A stretch of 64,000 bases of DNA from Cellulomonas fimi. GTDB lineage: Bacteria > Actinomycetota > Actinomycetes > Actinomycetales > Cellulomonadaceae. The stretch lies in the NCBI RefSeq assembly GCF_012952065.1, contig NZ_JABCJJ010000001.1:186001-250000 (forward strand). Reading direction: 5' to 3'. This document shows, piece by piece, positions 11,427 to 23,500 of this stretch (position 1 is the stretch's first letter; every line of letters starts with the position of its first letter). The translations under genes and the position numbers were made by a program. The notes under the pieces are model-generated. The model was given only the letters and a program-made list of their open reading frames with translations, was not told the DNA's origin and did no database searches.

Positions 11427-12430
11427 CGTCCGCCGCGGCGCTCCCGCTCGCCGACCCGGAGCTCACCGAGCTGCTCACCGGGCGGCTCGCGCTGGTCGAG
11501 GAGCGGCTGCGGGACGCCGTGGCACAGGCCGACGCGCTCGCCGACACCGCGTCGCGGCACCTCGTCAACGCGGGGGGCAAGCGTCTGCGGCCGATGCTGA
11601 CGCTGCTCGCCGCGCAGCTCGGTAACGGGATGCGCCCCGAGGTGCTCGACGCCGCGGTCGTGGTCGAGCTGACCCACCTCGCGACGCTCTACCACGACGA
11701 CGTCATGGACTCCGCCCCGCTGCGCCGCGGTGCGCCGGCGGCGCACGAGGTCTGGGGGAACTCGGTCGCGATCCTCACGGGCGACCTGCTGTTCGCGCGG
11801 GCGTCCTCGATGGTCGCCGGGCTCGGCCCCGAGGCCGTGCGCATCCAGGCCGCGGCGTTCGAGCGACTGTGCCTGGGGCAGCTGCACGAGACGGTCGGCC
11901 CGCAGGGCGGCGAGGACGCCGTCGAGCACTACCTCCAGGTGCTCTCCGACAAGACCGGGTCGCTCATCGCGACGTCCGCTCGCTTCGGGGCGATGTTCGC
12001 GGGGTGCCACCCGGACGTGGTGCGGATCGTCACCGAGTACGGCGAGAAGGTGGGGGTCGCGTTCCAGCTCGCCGACGACGTCATCGACCTCTCGGCCGAC
12101 GGCGCGGCCACGGGCAAGACGCCGGGCACCGACCTGCGCGAGCAGGTGCCCACGATGCCGGTGCTGCTGCTGCGCGCCCGCGCCGCGCGCCCGGACGCGA
12201 GCGCGCAGGACCGCGAGCTCGTCGCGCTGCTGGACTCGGACCTGTCGGCCGACGTCGACCTGGCCGAGGCGGTGCGCGGCCTCCGCGGGCACAGCGTCGT
12301 GGACGAGACCCGCGCGCTCGCGGTGGCGTGGGCGCACGAGGCCGTCGCCGAGCTGCGCCCGCTGCCCGGGGGGAAGGTCAAGGACGCGCTGCTGTCGTTC
12401 ACCGACGCGCTGGTCGACCGCGCGTCCTGA
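11423..12430 (+). CDS. trans-polyprenyl diphosphate synthase (menaquinone side chain)
   Basis: Chain-elongating isoprenyl synthase that condenses isopentenyl diphosphate units into a long all-trans polyprenyl diphosphate. The 335-residue product has the first Asp-rich motif YHDDVMD near residues 91-97, followed by RRGAPAAHEVWG, and the second motif LADDVID near 216-222, the two Mg-diphosphate sites. Its GTG overlaps the nuoN stop (GTGA), so it belongs to the nuo operon. By family and context it most likely makes the tail of menaquinone, the electron acceptor of the adjacent complex I. Chain length cannot be read with confidence. Confidence 0.93.
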   Translation: MTSAAALPLADPELTELLTGRLALVEERLRDAVAQADALADTASRHLVNAGGKRLRPMLTLLAAQLGNGMRPEVLDAAVVVELTHLATLYHDDVMDSAPLRRGAPAAHEVWGNSVAILTGDLLFARASSMVAGLGPEAVRIQAAAFERLCLGQLHETVGPQGGEDAVEHYLQVLSDKTGSLIATSARFGAMFAGCHPDVVRIVTEYGEKVGVAFQLADDVIDLSADGAATGKTPGTDLREQVPTMPVLLLRARAARPDASAQDRELVALLDSDLSADVDLAEAVRGLRGHSVVDETRALAVAWAHEAVAELRPLPGGKVKDALLSFTDALVDRAS

Positions 12431-12485
12431 CCCGGAGGTCACCGCAGGAGAGAGGTCCCGTGACCCACGAGAGAAGAGACCGTTC

Positions 12486-13460
12486 ATGAGCATGACCCCG
12501 GAGCAGGCCGCCTGGTACGCCGAGACGTTCGAGAAGCTCGTCGCCAACGTCGGGCAGGCGGTGCTGGGCAAGTCGCACGTCGTCCGCCTCGCGCTCACGT
12601 GCATGCTCACCGAGGGTCACCTGCTGCTCGAGGACGCGCCCGGAACCGGCAAGACGTCGCTCGCACGCGCGATCGCCTCGACCGTGCAGGGCACGCACAA
12701 CCGGATCCAGTTCACGCCCGACCTGCTCCCCAGCGACGTCACGGGCGTGACCATCTACGACCAGTCGACCCATCGGTTCGAGTTCCACAAGGGCCCGATC
12801 TTCAGCTCGATCGTGCTGGCCGACGAGATCAACCGGGCTTCGCCCAAGACGCAGTCGGCGCTCCTCGAGGTCATGGAGGAGGCCCGCGTCACGGTCGACG
12901 GCGTCACGCACGACGCCCCGCGCCCGTTCATGGTGATCGCGACCCAGAACCCCATCGAGCAGGCGGGGACCTACCGCCTGCCCGAGGCGCAGCTCGACCG
13001 CTTCCTCATGAAGACGTCGATCGGCTACCCCGACCACGCCTCGACCGTGCAGATCCTCGCGGGTGCGTCCGAGCGGGACCGCTCGGGTCACCTCCCCGCC
13101 CTCATCACGACGAGCGCGGTCGCCGACATGATCCGGCTCGCGACCACGACGCACGTCGACGGCGCGGTGCTCGAGTACGTCTCGCGGCTCGCCGAGGAGA
13201 CGCGCACGGCCCCCGAGACGCGGCTCGGCGTCAGCGTCCGCGGCTCTCTCGCGCTCGTCCGGACGGCCAAGGTGTGGGCCGCGGTCCACGGCCGCCACTA
13301 CGTGCTCCCCGACGACGTCAAGGAGCTCGTCGGCCCGGTCTGGACGCACCGGCTCATGCTGGACCCCGAGGCGGAGTTCGCGGGCACGACGTCGGACGGC
13401 GTGCTGGCCCGGATCCTCGGGGACGTCGCGGCGCCGCAGGAGCGGCGGACCGTGGCGTGA
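12486..13460 (+). CDS. MoxR family AAA+ ATPase
   Basis: MoxR-type ATPase, a chaperone-like family that remodels or activates partner proteins, usually with DUF58/VWA proteins. The 324-residue product has Walker A DAPGTGKTS (about residues 50-58), Walker B VLADEINRA (about 112-120) and the sensor-1 region VIATQNPIEQAGTYRLPEAQ. ATG 12486 was chosen over ATG 12492 only because it is the first in frame. It follows the polyprenyl synthase gene by 55 nt and opens the gene set that includes the DUF58 protein at 23509. Linkage to that partner supports one functional system. Confidence 0.93.
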   Translation: MSMTPEQAAWYAETFEKLVANVGQAVLGKSHVVRLALTCMLTEGHLLLEDAPGTGKTSLARAIASTVQGTHNRIQFTPDLLPSDVTGVTIYDQSTHRFEFHKGPIFSSIVLADEINRASPKTQSALLEVMEEARVTVDGVTHDAPRPFMVIATQNPIEQAGTYRLPEAQLDRFLMKTSIGYPDHASTVQILAGASERDRSGHLPALITTSAVADMIRLATTTHVDGAVLEYVSRLAEETRTAPETRLGVSVRGSLALVRTAKVWAAVHGRHYVLPDDVKELVGPVWTHRLMLDPEAEFAGTTSDGVLARILGDVAAPQERRTVA

Positions 13461-13601
13461 CCCCGCTCGCCCGCCCGGCCGCTGCCGCCGGCGTGCCTGA
13501 CGGGGTCGGACCTCGTCGACGGGAGACGGCGGGTTCGCGGAAGGGCGAAGCCCGCGTCACCCGTCTGCGCACAGTCCGGGACGGCGGCCGCGACCTGGCT
13601 C

Positions 13602-13607
13602 TATAGT
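13602..13607 (+). promoter_or_regulatory. possible -10 element upstream of the PP2C gene
   Basis: TATAGT stands out in the GC-rich 281-nt gap between the MoxR and PP2C genes. No convincing -35 hexamer is seen 17 nt upstream (GGACGG). It could start a transcript covering the PP2C-FHA-kinase-giant protein genes. It is also the only AT-rich stretch in this gap. Confidence 0.25.
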
Positions 13608-13741
13608 CCGGAAGGTCCTGCGCCGGGCAGATCGTTGCCCCGAGGACCCTCATGACCCGGTTCCCTCCTGCCGATGGGAGGACCGGAACCCTTCCCTGCT
13701 CGCCGCGACATGCCACGGCGACCCGAGCCGCGAGGAGACAC

Positions 13742-14578
13742 GTGCGCACGTCGTGGGGCTCGGCGACCGACCGGGGACGGGTCCGTCGGCTCAACGAGGA
13801 CGCCCTGCTGGCGTACCCGCCGGTCTTCCTGGTGGCTGACGGCATGGGCGGGCACTCGGCCGGGGACCTCGCGAGCAGGCTCGCGGTCGAGGAGTTCTCG
13901 CAGCTCGCGGGATCGCCGGCCGCCTCGCCCGACGAGGTGCACGGCTGCTTCCAGCGGACGGCCCGACGCCTGCGCGAGACGATCGCCGCGGGCCGCACGG
14001 CCGGCACGACGGTCGCGGGCGTCGCCATCGCGGCGCACGACGGCGGCTCGTACTGGTTGGTGTTCAACATCGGAGACTCGCGCGTCTACCGCCTCGCCGA
14101 GGGTGAGCTCGAGCAGATCAGCGTCGACCACTCGGTGGTCCAGGAGATGCTCGACCGCGGCGAGATCGGCGCGCACGAGGCCGAGGGGCACCCGGAGCGG
14201 CACGTCATCACGCGCGCGGTGGGGACCGGCGCGCCGCCCGAGCCCGACTACTGGCTCATCCCGGCGGGTCCCACGGACCGCCTGCTGATCTGCTCCGACG
14301 GCCTGACGCAGGAGCTCGCGGACGACGTGCTCGCCCACGTGCTCACCGTCGAGACGGACCCGCAGGTCGCCGCGGCGGTGCTCGTGGAGGCCGCGGTGGC
14401 GGCGGGCGGCCGGGACAACGTCAGCGCCGTCGTCGTCGACGTCGGCACCGCCCGCGCCACGGCCGTGAACGAGGCGACCACCGAGCACCCCGAGTCGTCT
14501 CCCGCGATCGACTGGGACGAGGTGCTCCACGGCGCGACCATCCCGCGCCTGGAACGTGTGACCGGAACGGAGCAGTGA
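13742..14578 (+). CDS. PP2C-family Ser/Thr protein phosphatase
   Basis: Metal-dependent phosphatase expected to reverse phosphorylation by the kinase encoded at 16005. Motifs in order: [13 protein letters not shown] (about residues 9-21), [12 protein letters not shown] with metal ligand Asp33, [28 protein letters not shown] and [11 protein letters not shown] with the last metal Asp. All metal ligands are present, so it should be active. GTG 13742 was chosen because PP2C folds start a few residues before the RxxNED motif and GAGGAG lies just upstream. ATG 13652, also with a GAGGA, would add 30 Arg/Pro-rich residues. The stop overlaps a possible FHA-gene start. Confidence 0.93.
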   Translation: MRTSWGSATDRGRVRRLNEDALLAYPPVFLVADGMGGHSAGDLASRLAVEEFSQLAGSPAASPDEVHGCFQRTARRLRETIAAGRTAGTTVAGVAIAAHDGGSYWLVFNIGDSRVYRLAEGELEQISVDHSVVQEMLDRGEIGAHEAEGHPERHVITRAVGTGAPPEPDYWLIPAGPTDRLLICSDGLTQELADDVLAHVLTVETDPQVAAAVLVEAAVAAGGRDNVSAVVVDVGTARATAVNEATTEHPESSPAIDWDEVLHGATIPRLERVTGTEQ

Positions 14579-14589
14579 GGAGCGTGACC

Positions 14590-16008
14590 ATGCGCGAGTA
14601 CGAGCCCGGCGAGTGGGTCGCCGTCGTGAGCGGCGCGGACGCGGCGTTCCTCCCCGCAGCGACGCCGACAACGACCGTGCGGGCGCTCTGGGAGTCGCTG
14701 CGCGCGGGCGCGTCGCTCGTCGAGCACCTCCAGGTCCTCACGCGCGACGGGCTCGGTTCGCTGCCGCCCTTCGCGCTGGTCTCGCTCGAGGCCGGGCGGC
14801 TGCACGCGATGGTGCGCGGCGACGTCGCGCTCGACGTGACGACCGCCGCGGGCGACCGCGTGCTCGCCGCTCCGCTGGTGTCGACGTGGTCGGAGGAGGT
14901 CGTCGAGGGCGTCGCATCGGTGACGCTCCGCGCGCCGGGTGTCGCCGCGGGCGACGCCGTGACGGACGACGCGCTGCCGCTGGTCGCGGGGGTCGTGCGG
15001 GCGGGGGCCCTCCGCCTCGTGCCCGACGCCGAGACCGGCGAGCAGGAGACCGGCGCCACCGCGGTGGTCGTGGAGGAGACGGTGGCGGAGCCGGCGGAGG
15101 CCGTCGTGCCCGAGCCGCAGCCGGAGCCGGAGCCGGAGCCCGAACCGGAGCCCGAGCCGGAGCCGGAGCCCGAGCCGGAGCCCGAACCGGAGCCCGAGCC
15201 GGAGCCGGAGCCCGAGCCGCAGCCGGAGCCGGAGCCCGAGCCGCACCCCGAGTCCGAGCCGGTCCCCTCTCCCGTCCCCGTCCCGGGTCACCTCGTCATG
15301 GCGCCGGACGTCCCGACGCAGAACGAGCACGCCGGCTTCTCCGCGACGATGCACGAGATGCCGGCGGACCCGTTCCCCGACCTCGACGAGGACGAGGTGC
15401 TCGACCACACCCTCCTGCGCCCGGCGCACCGGGCGGCGGCTCCCGAGTCGACGCCGATCTCCTCGACGCCGATCTCCTCGATGCCCGCATCCCCGATGCC
15501 CGTGCCCTCGACCCCCGCGCCGACGATCCCGCTCTTCGACGACTCCGTGGACCACGACGGCACCACCGTCCTGACCACGGACGTCGTCGCGCTGCGCAAG
15601 CAGCTCCCCGACTGGGTCGGCAACGCCGTGCCCGGCCCGCTGGCCGTGCCCGCCTCGACGACGCCCGCCCCGGCGCGCCTCGTGCTCTCGACGGGCGAGG
15701 TCGTGACCCTCAACCGGCCGGTGCTCATCGGCCGCGCACCCCAGGTCTCCCGCGTGCAGAACGCCGAGATCCCGCGCCTGGTCACGGTCCCGAGCCCGAT
15801 GCAGGACATCTCGCGCACGCACGCCGAGGTCCGCATGGACGGCGACCACGTGGTGCTCACCGACCTGCGCTCGACGAACGGCGTGCTCGTCGTCCGCCCG
15901 GGAGCCACGCCCCAGCGCCTCCACCCGGGGGAGGCGACCGTGCTCGAGCCCGGTCTCGTCGTCGACCTGGGGGAGGGCATCACCTTCACCGTGGAGCGGG
16001 GAGCGTGA
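14590..16008 (+). CDS. FHA-domain protein with (Glu-Pro)n rod
   Basis: Phosphothreonine-binding adaptor next to a kinase and phosphatase. The 472-residue product has an unrecognised N-terminal domain (about 1-165), a Glu-Pro dipeptide repeat (about 173-222), a Pro/Ser-rich linker and a C-terminal FHA domain (about 360-470) with [14 protein letters not shown] and LRSTNG, the residues that bind pThr. ATG 14590 was chosen because GAGGAG sits 7 nt upstream. GTG 14575, overlapping the PP2C stop, and GTG 14584 are alternatives. The stop overlaps the kinase GTG. The long Pro-rich stretch suggests a rigid spacer holding the FHA domain away from the N-terminal part. Confidence 0.88.
   Translation: MREYEPGEWVAVVSGADAAFLPAATPTTTVRALWESLRAGASLVEHLQVLTRDGLGSLPPFALVSLEAGRLHAMVRGDVALDVTTAAGDRVLAAPLVSTWSEEVVEGVASVTLRAPGVAAGDAVTDDALPLVAGVVRAGALRLVPDAETGEQETGATAVVVEETVAEPAEAVVPEPQPEPEPEPEPEPEPEPEPEPEPEPEPEPEPEPEPQPEPEPEPHPESEPVPSPVPVPGHLVMAPDVPTQNEHAGFSATMHEMPADPFPDLDEDEVLDHTLLRPAHRAAAPESTPISSTPISSMPASPMPVPSTPAPTIPLFDDSVDHDGTTVLTTDVVALRKQLPDWVGNAVPGPLAVPASTTPAPARLVLSTGEVVTLNRPVLIGRAPQVSRVQNAEIPRLVTVPSPMQDISRTHAEVRMDGDHVVLTDLRSTNGVLVVRPGATPQRLHPGEATVLEPGLVVDLGEGITFTVERGA
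15107..15262 (+). repeat. Glu-Pro codon repeat inside the FHA gene
   Basis: Alternating GAG/GAA and CCG/CCC codons encode about two dozen Glu-Pro dipeptides with a few Gln or His replacements. A higher-order unit of several dipeptides recurs with synonymous changes, so the tract probably expands and contracts by slippage. At the protein level it predicts an extended, stiff polyproline-like rod. Confidence 0.9.
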
Positions 16009-17576
16009 CCTCGCGCCGCGAACCCTCGACGCCGCCCGACATCCCGGGCTACGAGGCCCGACGCCTCCTCGGGATGGGCGGCTTCGCCGACGTCTTCCTG
16101 TACCAGCAACAGATGCCGCGACGGTCCGTGGCGGTCAAGGTCCTGCTCGCCGGCACGCTCGGCCCCGAGGTCCGGTCGCGCTTCCAGACCGAGGCCGACC
16201 TCATGGCCCAGCTGTCGCACCACCCGTCGATCGTCACGATCTACCAGGCCGCGATCGCGGGTGACGGACGGCCGTACCTGGTCATGGAGTACTGCTCGCG
16301 GCCCGGCCTCGGCGCGCGGTACCGCAGCGAGCGGATCTCGGTCGCGGAGGCCCTGCGGATCGGGATCCGGCTCGCGTCCGCGGTCGAGACGGCGCACCGC
16401 GCCGGCATCCTGCACCGCGACATCAAGCCCGCCAACGTGCTCATCACGGACTTCGGCTGGCCCGCGCTCACCGACTTCGGCATCGCGGCCACGACCGGCT
16501 GGAGCAGCGGGTCGGCGGTCGGCATGTCGATCCCGTGGTCGCCGCCCGAGCTCCTCGCCGAGGACCCGCAGGGCGACGTGCGCGGCGACGTCTACTCGCT
16601 CGGAGCCACGGTCTACTCGCTGCTCGCACGCCGGTCGCCGTTCGAGGTCCCCGGCGGCGCGAACGGCGCCGCGGACCTGATCGCCCGCATCGAGCGCTCG
16701 CCGCTCGCCCCGACCGGTCGCACCGACGTGCCCGCGAGCCTCCAGGCCGCGCTCGCGCGCTCGATGGAGAAGGACCCCGCGCACCGCCACCACTCGGCGC
16801 TGGCCTTCGCGCGCGCGCTCCAGCAGGTCGAGCTCGAGCTGATGCTTCCCGGCACCCCGGTCGAGCTCCCCGAGGACGTCCTGACCGACGCCGAGCAGGC
16901 GGGCGACGCCGACGGCGGCGAGGCGGCCGACCAGCAGCTGACCCGGCTGCGGCCCGTCGTGAGCATCGACCCCGACGCCGACCCCGACGCCGACCCCGCC
17001 GACGACGGCGCCCAGGCCACGCGCCTGCGTCCGGTCGCGAGCATCTCGCCCGACGGCGCACCGGCCCGTCCCGCCTCGGCCGTGCCGTCCTACGCGCTGC
17101 CCGCCGCGTCCGCGCCGTCGGCCACCGCCCCCGACCGCTCCACCCAGCCGCGCCACCGCCGTCGCCTCGTCCTCGGCGCGGTCGCGGGCGCCGTCGTCGT
17201 CGGCGTGCTGGTCGGCGCCGCCGCGCTCTCCCTCGGCGGCGGCGACGCCCCACCCGAGGCCGAGGCCGAGGCGAGCCCGGCCCCGACGGCCACCGTGGCG
17301 GTCACCACCGCGGTGCCCACCCCGGTGGACCTGGTCGGCACGACGGGGCCCGACGGCGCGGTCGTGTTCACCTGGGGCAACCCCGAGCCGCAGGACGGCG
17401 ACCGCTACCTCTGGGGCGTCGTGCAGACGGGCACGCAGCCGCGCATGGAGGTCGTCGACGAGCGGGTCGTGAGCGTGCCCGGCGCCGGGACCGCGGCGCC
17501 GGTCTGCATCGAGGTCTCGATCGTGCGGGCCGACCGGCGGGCGTCCACGACCCCGGCCGTGGGGTGCAGCCCGTGA
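16005..17576 (+). CDS. transmembrane Ser/Thr protein kinase
   Basis: Eukaryotic-type (Hanks) kinase. The 523-residue product has a glycine loop GMGGFADV (about residues 23-30), VAVK with Lys45, [10 protein letters not shown] with the catalytic Asp near 138, and DFG followed by GIAATTGW, so it should be active. After a Pro/Asp-rich juxtamembrane part it has one transmembrane helix (about 386-407) and an extracytoplasmic domain of about 115 residues that resembles a short Fn3-like beta domain rather than PASTA repeats. GTG 16005 overlaps the FHA-gene stop. Likely substrates are the neighbouring FHA and envelope proteins; this is inference from linkage. Confidence 0.93.
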   Translation: MTSRREPSTPPDIPGYEARRLLGMGGFADVFLYQQQMPRRSVAVKVLLAGTLGPEVRSRFQTEADLMAQLSHHPSIVTIYQAAIAGDGRPYLVMEYCSRPGLGARYRSERISVAEALRIGIRLASAVETAHRAGILHRDIKPANVLITDFGWPALTDFGIAATTGWSSGSAVGMSIPWSPPELLAEDPQGDVRGDVYSLGATVYSLLARRSPFEVPGGANGAADLIARIERSPLAPTGRTDVPASLQAALARSMEKDPAHRHHSALAFARALQQVELELMLPGTPVELPEDVLTDAEQAGDADGGEAADQQLTRLRPVVSIDPDADPDADPADDGAQATRLRPVASISPDGAPARPASAVPSYALPAASAPSATAPDRSTQPRHRRRLVLGAVAGAVVVGVLVGAAALSLGGGDAPPEAEAEASPAPTATVAVTTAVPTPVDLVGTTGPDGAVVFTWGNPEPQDGDRYLWGVVQTGTQPRMEVVDERVVSVPGAGTAAPVCIEVSIVRADRRASTTPAVGCSP

Positions 17577-20500
17577 GCCCCCGCGACGGCCTGCGCCGCT
17601 TCCTCCCGGCCAACACGTCGCGCACGCTGCGCCGGGGCGACCGCCGGACGTGGACCCGCGTCGGAGCGGTCGCGACCGCGCCCGCCGTCCTCGCGGCCCT
17701 CGCGCTCGTCTACCCCGGTCAGCCCGTGTCCCAGGTCGACCTCAACGACGCCGGCGTGTGGCTGACCAACACCTCCGCGCTCAAGCTCGGCCGCTTCAAC
17801 TCGGTGATCGACGAGCTCAACGGGGGTCTCGTCACCACCGCGACCGAGTTCGACGTGCTCCAGGACGCGTCCGACGTGCTGCTCGTCGAGCCGGGCGCCG
17901 TCGCGGTGATCGACCCCGCGTCCGTGACCCCGAGCGCGCAGACGGTCGTCCCGCGGGACGCGCTGGTCTCGATGGCTGCGGGCACGGTGGCGGTCGTCGA
18001 CCCCGCGGACGGCTCGCTCTGGGTCCGCCCGACGAGCGCGCTCGGCGCCCTGCGCACCGACGCCGACGACGCCGACCTCGAGCTGGGCGAGGGCGGCGCC
18101 GCTGTCGTCGCGCGCGACGGCACGGTCGTCGCCATCGCGGCCGACGGTGCCGTCAGCACCCTGGTCACGGCCGACGACGGCACTGCCGGCGTGAGCGAGC
18201 CCGGGGACGCCGGGACGCTCGCAGCCGCCCCGCCGACCGGCTGGGACCAGGTCACGGCCGTCGGCGACCAGCCCGTCGCGCTCGCGGGCCGCACGCTGCA
18301 CACCCTCACCGGGCCGGTCGACCTCGCGCGCTACGGGGACGCGCTGGCGCTCCAGCAACCGGGTCCGGCGTCGGGCACGGTGCTCGTGGCGAGCAGCTCC
18401 GCGCTGCTCGAGGTGCCGCTCGACGGCGGCGAGGTGCGCGAGCACGAGTCGGGCGGGAGCGGGAAGCCGGCCGCTCCCGTGCTGGTCGACGGCTGCGCGC
18501 GCGCCGCGTGGGCCACCCCGCGGGGCAGCTTCCTGGCGAAGTGCGGCGACGGTGCGCCCGAGGTGCTCGACCTCGAGGGCATGACGACGCGCGACGAGCT
18601 GGTCTTCCGCGTGAACCGCTCGGTCGTCGTGCTCAACGACACGCTCGCCGGGCGCCTGTGGGTGCCGCTCGAGGACCCCGAGCTGCGCGAACCGAACTGG
18701 CAGGACATCCAGCCGCAGGAGGAGACGCAGGACGACGAGCAGGAGGCAGACAGCCAGCAGAGCGAGCAGAACCTGCTCGCCGAGTGCACCGCGCAGTCGG
18801 CGCCGCCCACCGCGAACGACGACGACTACGGCGTGCGCCCGGGCCGCTCGACCGTCCTGTCGGTCATCGACAACGACTCCTCGTCGGACTGCGGCATCCT
18901 CGCGATCTCCGAGTTCGACCCCCTGCCGCCCGAGTTCGGCACGCTCGCGCCCATCCACGGCGGGCGGGCGCTCCAGCTCCAGCCCGCCGACGGCGCGCGC
19001 GGCTCGGCCGCCTTCACCTACACGGTCACCGACGGCCGCGGCAGCTCGGCGCCCTCGACCGCGCGGGTCCAGCTCACCATCCGGCCCGACGGCGAGAACG
19101 GGGCCCCGGCGCAGGTGCGGGTCGGGTCGGTGGTCGTCGAGCAGGGCGCCCAGGCCTCGTACGAGGCGCTCGCCGACTTCACCGACCCCGACGGCGACGA
19201 CCTCGTGCTGGTCGGCGCGTCGACCGAGCAGGGTGGCACCGTCCGCAGCCGGCAGGACGGCCAGGTGACGTTCCAGGCCGACGGCGGTCAGCTGGGCCGG
19301 GTGCAGGTCCGCCTCCTGGTGTCCGACGGCGTCGAGACGGTCGACGGGCTGCTCCTGGTCGACGTGCGCCCCGCGGGCTCGCTCGCGCCCCTCATCGACC
19401 CGGTGCACGCGGTCACCTACGTCGACACCCCCGTGACCGTCCGGGCCCTCGACGCGGTCCGGAGCAGCTCGCGCGAGCCCGCGCGGCTGGCCGGGGTCGA
19501 CGAGGTCCCCGGCGCCACAGTGGTCCCCGACCTCGCCGCGGGAACCTTCAGCTTCAGCGCCGCGCGGCCGGGCAGCTACTACGTGACGTTCCTGGTCACG
19601 GCGTCGCCGCAGCAGGCGACCGGCGTCGCCCGGGTCGACGTGCGCGAGCGTCCGGGCCAGCCGGAGCCGCCGACCGCCGTCGGCGACCGCGCGCTGCTGC
19701 CGCCCGGCGGCGAGGTCACGATCGACCCGCTCGGCAACGACGTCGACCCGGGCGGGGCGGTCCTGGTGCTCCAGTCGGTCGAGGTGCCCGCGGAGTCGGG
19801 GCTGCGGGTGGCCACGCTCGGGCACCAGCTGCTGCGCATCACCGCGACGCGCGTGCTCGAGGGCCCGGTCGTGCTGCGGTACGTCGTCTCGAACGGGACC
19901 GCGCAGGCGACGGGCGAGATCCTCGTGCGGCCGGTCCCGGCCGGCGTGACCCAGCAGGCGCCCGTCGTCGAGAACATCGCGGTCTCGGTCCGCACCGGGG
20001 GCGTCGTGACCGTCCCGGTGCTCGACCACGCGTACGACCCGGACGGCGACGAGCTCACCCTCGTGCGCGAGCTCGCCGAGCCGCTGCCGGACGGGCAGGG
20101 CCTCCTCTTCGTGTCCGGCGACCTGCTGCGCTACCAGGCGCCGACGCAGCCGACCACGGCCAGGGCGACGTTCGCGGTGACCGACGCCGTCGGCAACGTG
20201 ACCGCGGCCGTGCTCACGGTGACCGTCCACGCGTCCGACCCGCAGACCAAGGCCCCGCCGCGCCCGCGCAGCCTCGAGGCGCGCGTGTTCGCGAGCGAGA
20301 CGGTCCGCATCCAGGTCCCGCTGGTCGGCATCGACCCCGACGGCGACGGCGTCAGCCTGCTCGGCCAGGACCAGGTGCCGACCAAGGGCCGCATCACGGC
20401 CGTCGGCGCCGACTGGCTCGAGTACCAGGCCCTGCCGGGCGAGCTCGGCACCGACCAGTTCACGTACGCGGTCGAGGACTGGGTGGGGCAGCGCGCGGTC

Positions 20501-23500
20501 GCGACGGTCCGTGTCGGCATCGCGGCGCGGCCGACGACGGCGGCCGCCGTCATCGCCCGGAACGACGACGTCACCGTGCGGCCGGGTCAGCAGGTCGAGG
20601 TGCGCGTGCTCGCGAACGACGTGGACCCCGGGGGCGCCGAGCTGCAGCTCGCGCCCGACCTCGAGCTCGCCGAGGGCGTCGACGCGCGGGTCGAGGGTCG
20701 CCGGATCGTCGTGCGGGCCCCCGATGCCGAGGCTGTCCTCCAGATCGCCTACACCGCGACGAACGAGCGCGGCGGTCGCGACAGCGCGGTGCTCACCGTC
20801 ACGGTCTCGAACGACGCGACCGTGCTGCCCCCCGTCGCCCAGGACGTCGTCGTGCCGCCGACCGACACGGTCGGGCGCACCGAGGTCGAGGTGGACGTGC
20901 TCGCCGTCGCGCAGAACCCGAGCGGGCCGCTGAGCGACCTCGCCGTGTCGGTGCACCCGACGGCCGCGTCGACCGCGACCGTCACGCCCGGCGGAGCCGT
21001 CGTGGTCACGCTCGTCGAGACGGCGCAGACGCTCCCGTACGTCCTGACCAACACGAACCCGCAGGCCGACGGCCTGAGCACCTACGCGTTCATCACCGTG
21101 CCGGCGCTCGGCGACTTCCCGCCGATGCTGCGTCCCCGCGCTGCGGCCCTCGAGGTGCTCGCGGGGGAGGAGCTCGTCATCCCGCTCGCGGAGCAGGTCC
21201 AGGTCGCGCCCGGCCGGACCGCGACGATCAGCGACCCGGCGAAGGTCCAGGCCACCAAGGCCGACGGGTCGCCGCTCTGGCGCGACGGGACCACGCTGAC
21301 CTACCGCGCGCCGCGCACCTACGCCGGCCCGGCGTCGATCTCGTTCGAGGTCACCGATGCGACCGGTCCCGGCGACCTCGAGGCGCGCACCAAGGTCCTC
21401 ACGCTGCCGATCACGGTGTACGCGGTCGAGGACTACCCGCCGGCCTTCGTGCCGTCGGTGATCGACGTGGCGCCCGGTGAGGCGTCCATGTCGGTCGACC
21501 TCACCGCGTTCACGTCCGCCCCCGTGGGCACCGGCGGCGCCGCGAACGCCTACAGGTACGCGATCACCTCGGCCGTCCCGCAGGGGTTCAGCGCGACGCT
21601 CGACGGCTCGGTGCTGCGCGTCGCGGCCGAGACGACCGCGCCCAAGGGCACGTTCGGGACGCTCGGCCTGAGCATCGGTTACGGCGTCGGCGGGTCGATG
21701 GACGCGCGGGTCGAGCTCCGCGTCATCGCGAGCACGCGCCCGCTCGCCCGCGTCGTCGACGTCACGGTGGCCGACGGCGTGGAGGGCCGCGCGTCGAACG
21801 TGCCCGTCCTCGCCGGGGCCTCCAACCCGTTCCCCGGGTCGCCGTTGGCGCTCCGCGGCGCGACGGTCGAGACCCCGGGCGCGGGCACGGCGGCCGTGGC
21901 CGGTGACCAGGTCTCCGTGCGGCCCGCGGCCGGGTTCATCGGCACGATGGTGACGCGGTTCAGCGTCCGCGACGCGACCGGCGATCCGCAGCGCGAGGTC
22001 GAGGGGCGCGTCACCGTCGTCGTGCGCGGCCGGCCCGCGACCCCGACGGCGCCGCGCGTCGTCGAGGTCCGCGACCGGACCGTGGTCCTGGCCTGGGTCG
22101 CGCCGGTCAACAACGGCGAGGCGATCACGGGCTACCGCGTGACCGCGAACCCCGGCGGCATCGTGCGCGACTGCGCGAGCACCACGTGCACGATCGACAA
22201 CCTGGTCAACGACACCGAGTACACGTTCACGGTCGCCGCGCGGAACGCCGTCGACTGGTCCGACCCGAGCCCGGTCTCGCCGCCCGCGAGGCCCGACGCC
22301 GTGCCGGACGCACCGGGGGCCCCGGTGCTCCAGTTCGGGGACGGGCAGGTCACGGCCACGTGGGCCGCGCCGACGAGCCCCGGCTCGCCCGTCGACAGGT
22401 ACACCGTGGAGATCAGCCCGGCGCCCCGGAGCGGGGGGGCGGTGACGACGCGGTCGACGTCGCAGACGTTCACCGGGCTCACGAACGGTACCGAGTACAC
22501 GGTCCGGGTGAAGGCGTTCAACAGGCTGGTCGACGGCGGCCCGTGGAGCACCTGGTCGGCGCCGATGGTCCCGGCGAGGCCGCCGGAGGCGCCGGCGCTG
22601 ACGGCGTCGCGGCGCTCGTCGATGTCGGCCGGGCAGGGCACGATCGACGTGACGTGGGGCCCGCCCGCCACCAACGGTGACCCGGTGAACGGGTTCGAGC
22701 TCGTCGTGAACCGGGGGACGCCTGTCGCGCTGCCGGGGTCGGCCACGTCGTGGCAGCTCACCGGCGCCCAGCGCGGGCGGGACTACACCTTCACGATCCG
22801 GGCCCGGAACAAGGCCGGCTGGGGTGCGTGGGGCGAGGCGACGGGCGCGACGTGGAGCGCGCCGTCCGAGCCGCTCGCCCTGGCGGCGGCCGACGCCGGC
22901 CGTCGCGACGCGGCATGGGGCGAGGGCGCGGTGCGGCTGTCGTGGCAGGCGCCGGCCGACCCGGGCGGCGACGACGTGTGGATCGACGCGTACGAGATCG
23001 AGGGGCCGCAGGGGACCCGGCGCGTCGGCGGGGGCTCGACGGAGGAGACGTTCGGCGGGCTCACCGCCGGGCCGTCGCCCGCGTACCGCCTGCGTGCGAT
23101 CAACCGCCACGGCGAGGTGAGCCAGTGGGTCGCGTTCCCGTCGGCGCAGGTCACCACGGCCGCAGAGTCGCCCGACGTGACCGCCGACGTGACGGTGCTC
23201 GACGAGGTCACCATCCGGTGGGCGCCGCGTTCGGACGGCGGCTCGCCGTACACGCGGTTCCGCTACAGCGTCGACAACCGCAGCTGGACCGAGGTCGCGG
23301 GCGACCAGCGGTCGGTCACGATCGGCCTGCGGCAGAGGGACCGGGGCGACGACTTCACGGTCTACGTGCAGGCCGGCAACGCCCGGGGATGGAGCACGTC
23401 GGGCCAGGTGTCCGGGACGTTCGCGTCGGAGCGGGCGCCCGAGCCGGGGCCGACCCCGACGGACCCGCCGGCCGCCCCGCCGGCCGCCCCGCCCCCGGCG

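Noticed and set aside
13652-13741. ATG 13652 as start of the PP2C gene
   Set aside because: It has an acceptable GAGGA, but the added 30 residues are Arg/Pro-rich and unlike PP2C N-termini; GTG 13742 has a better ribosome site and starts at the fold.
17405-23110. 1901-codon open frame antisense to the giant Ig/Fn3 gene
   Set aside because: High-GC codon bias keeps the complementary frame free of stops. The product is Arg/Gly/His-rich low-complexity sequence without any domain, whereas the plus strand encodes clear Ig and Fn3 repeats.
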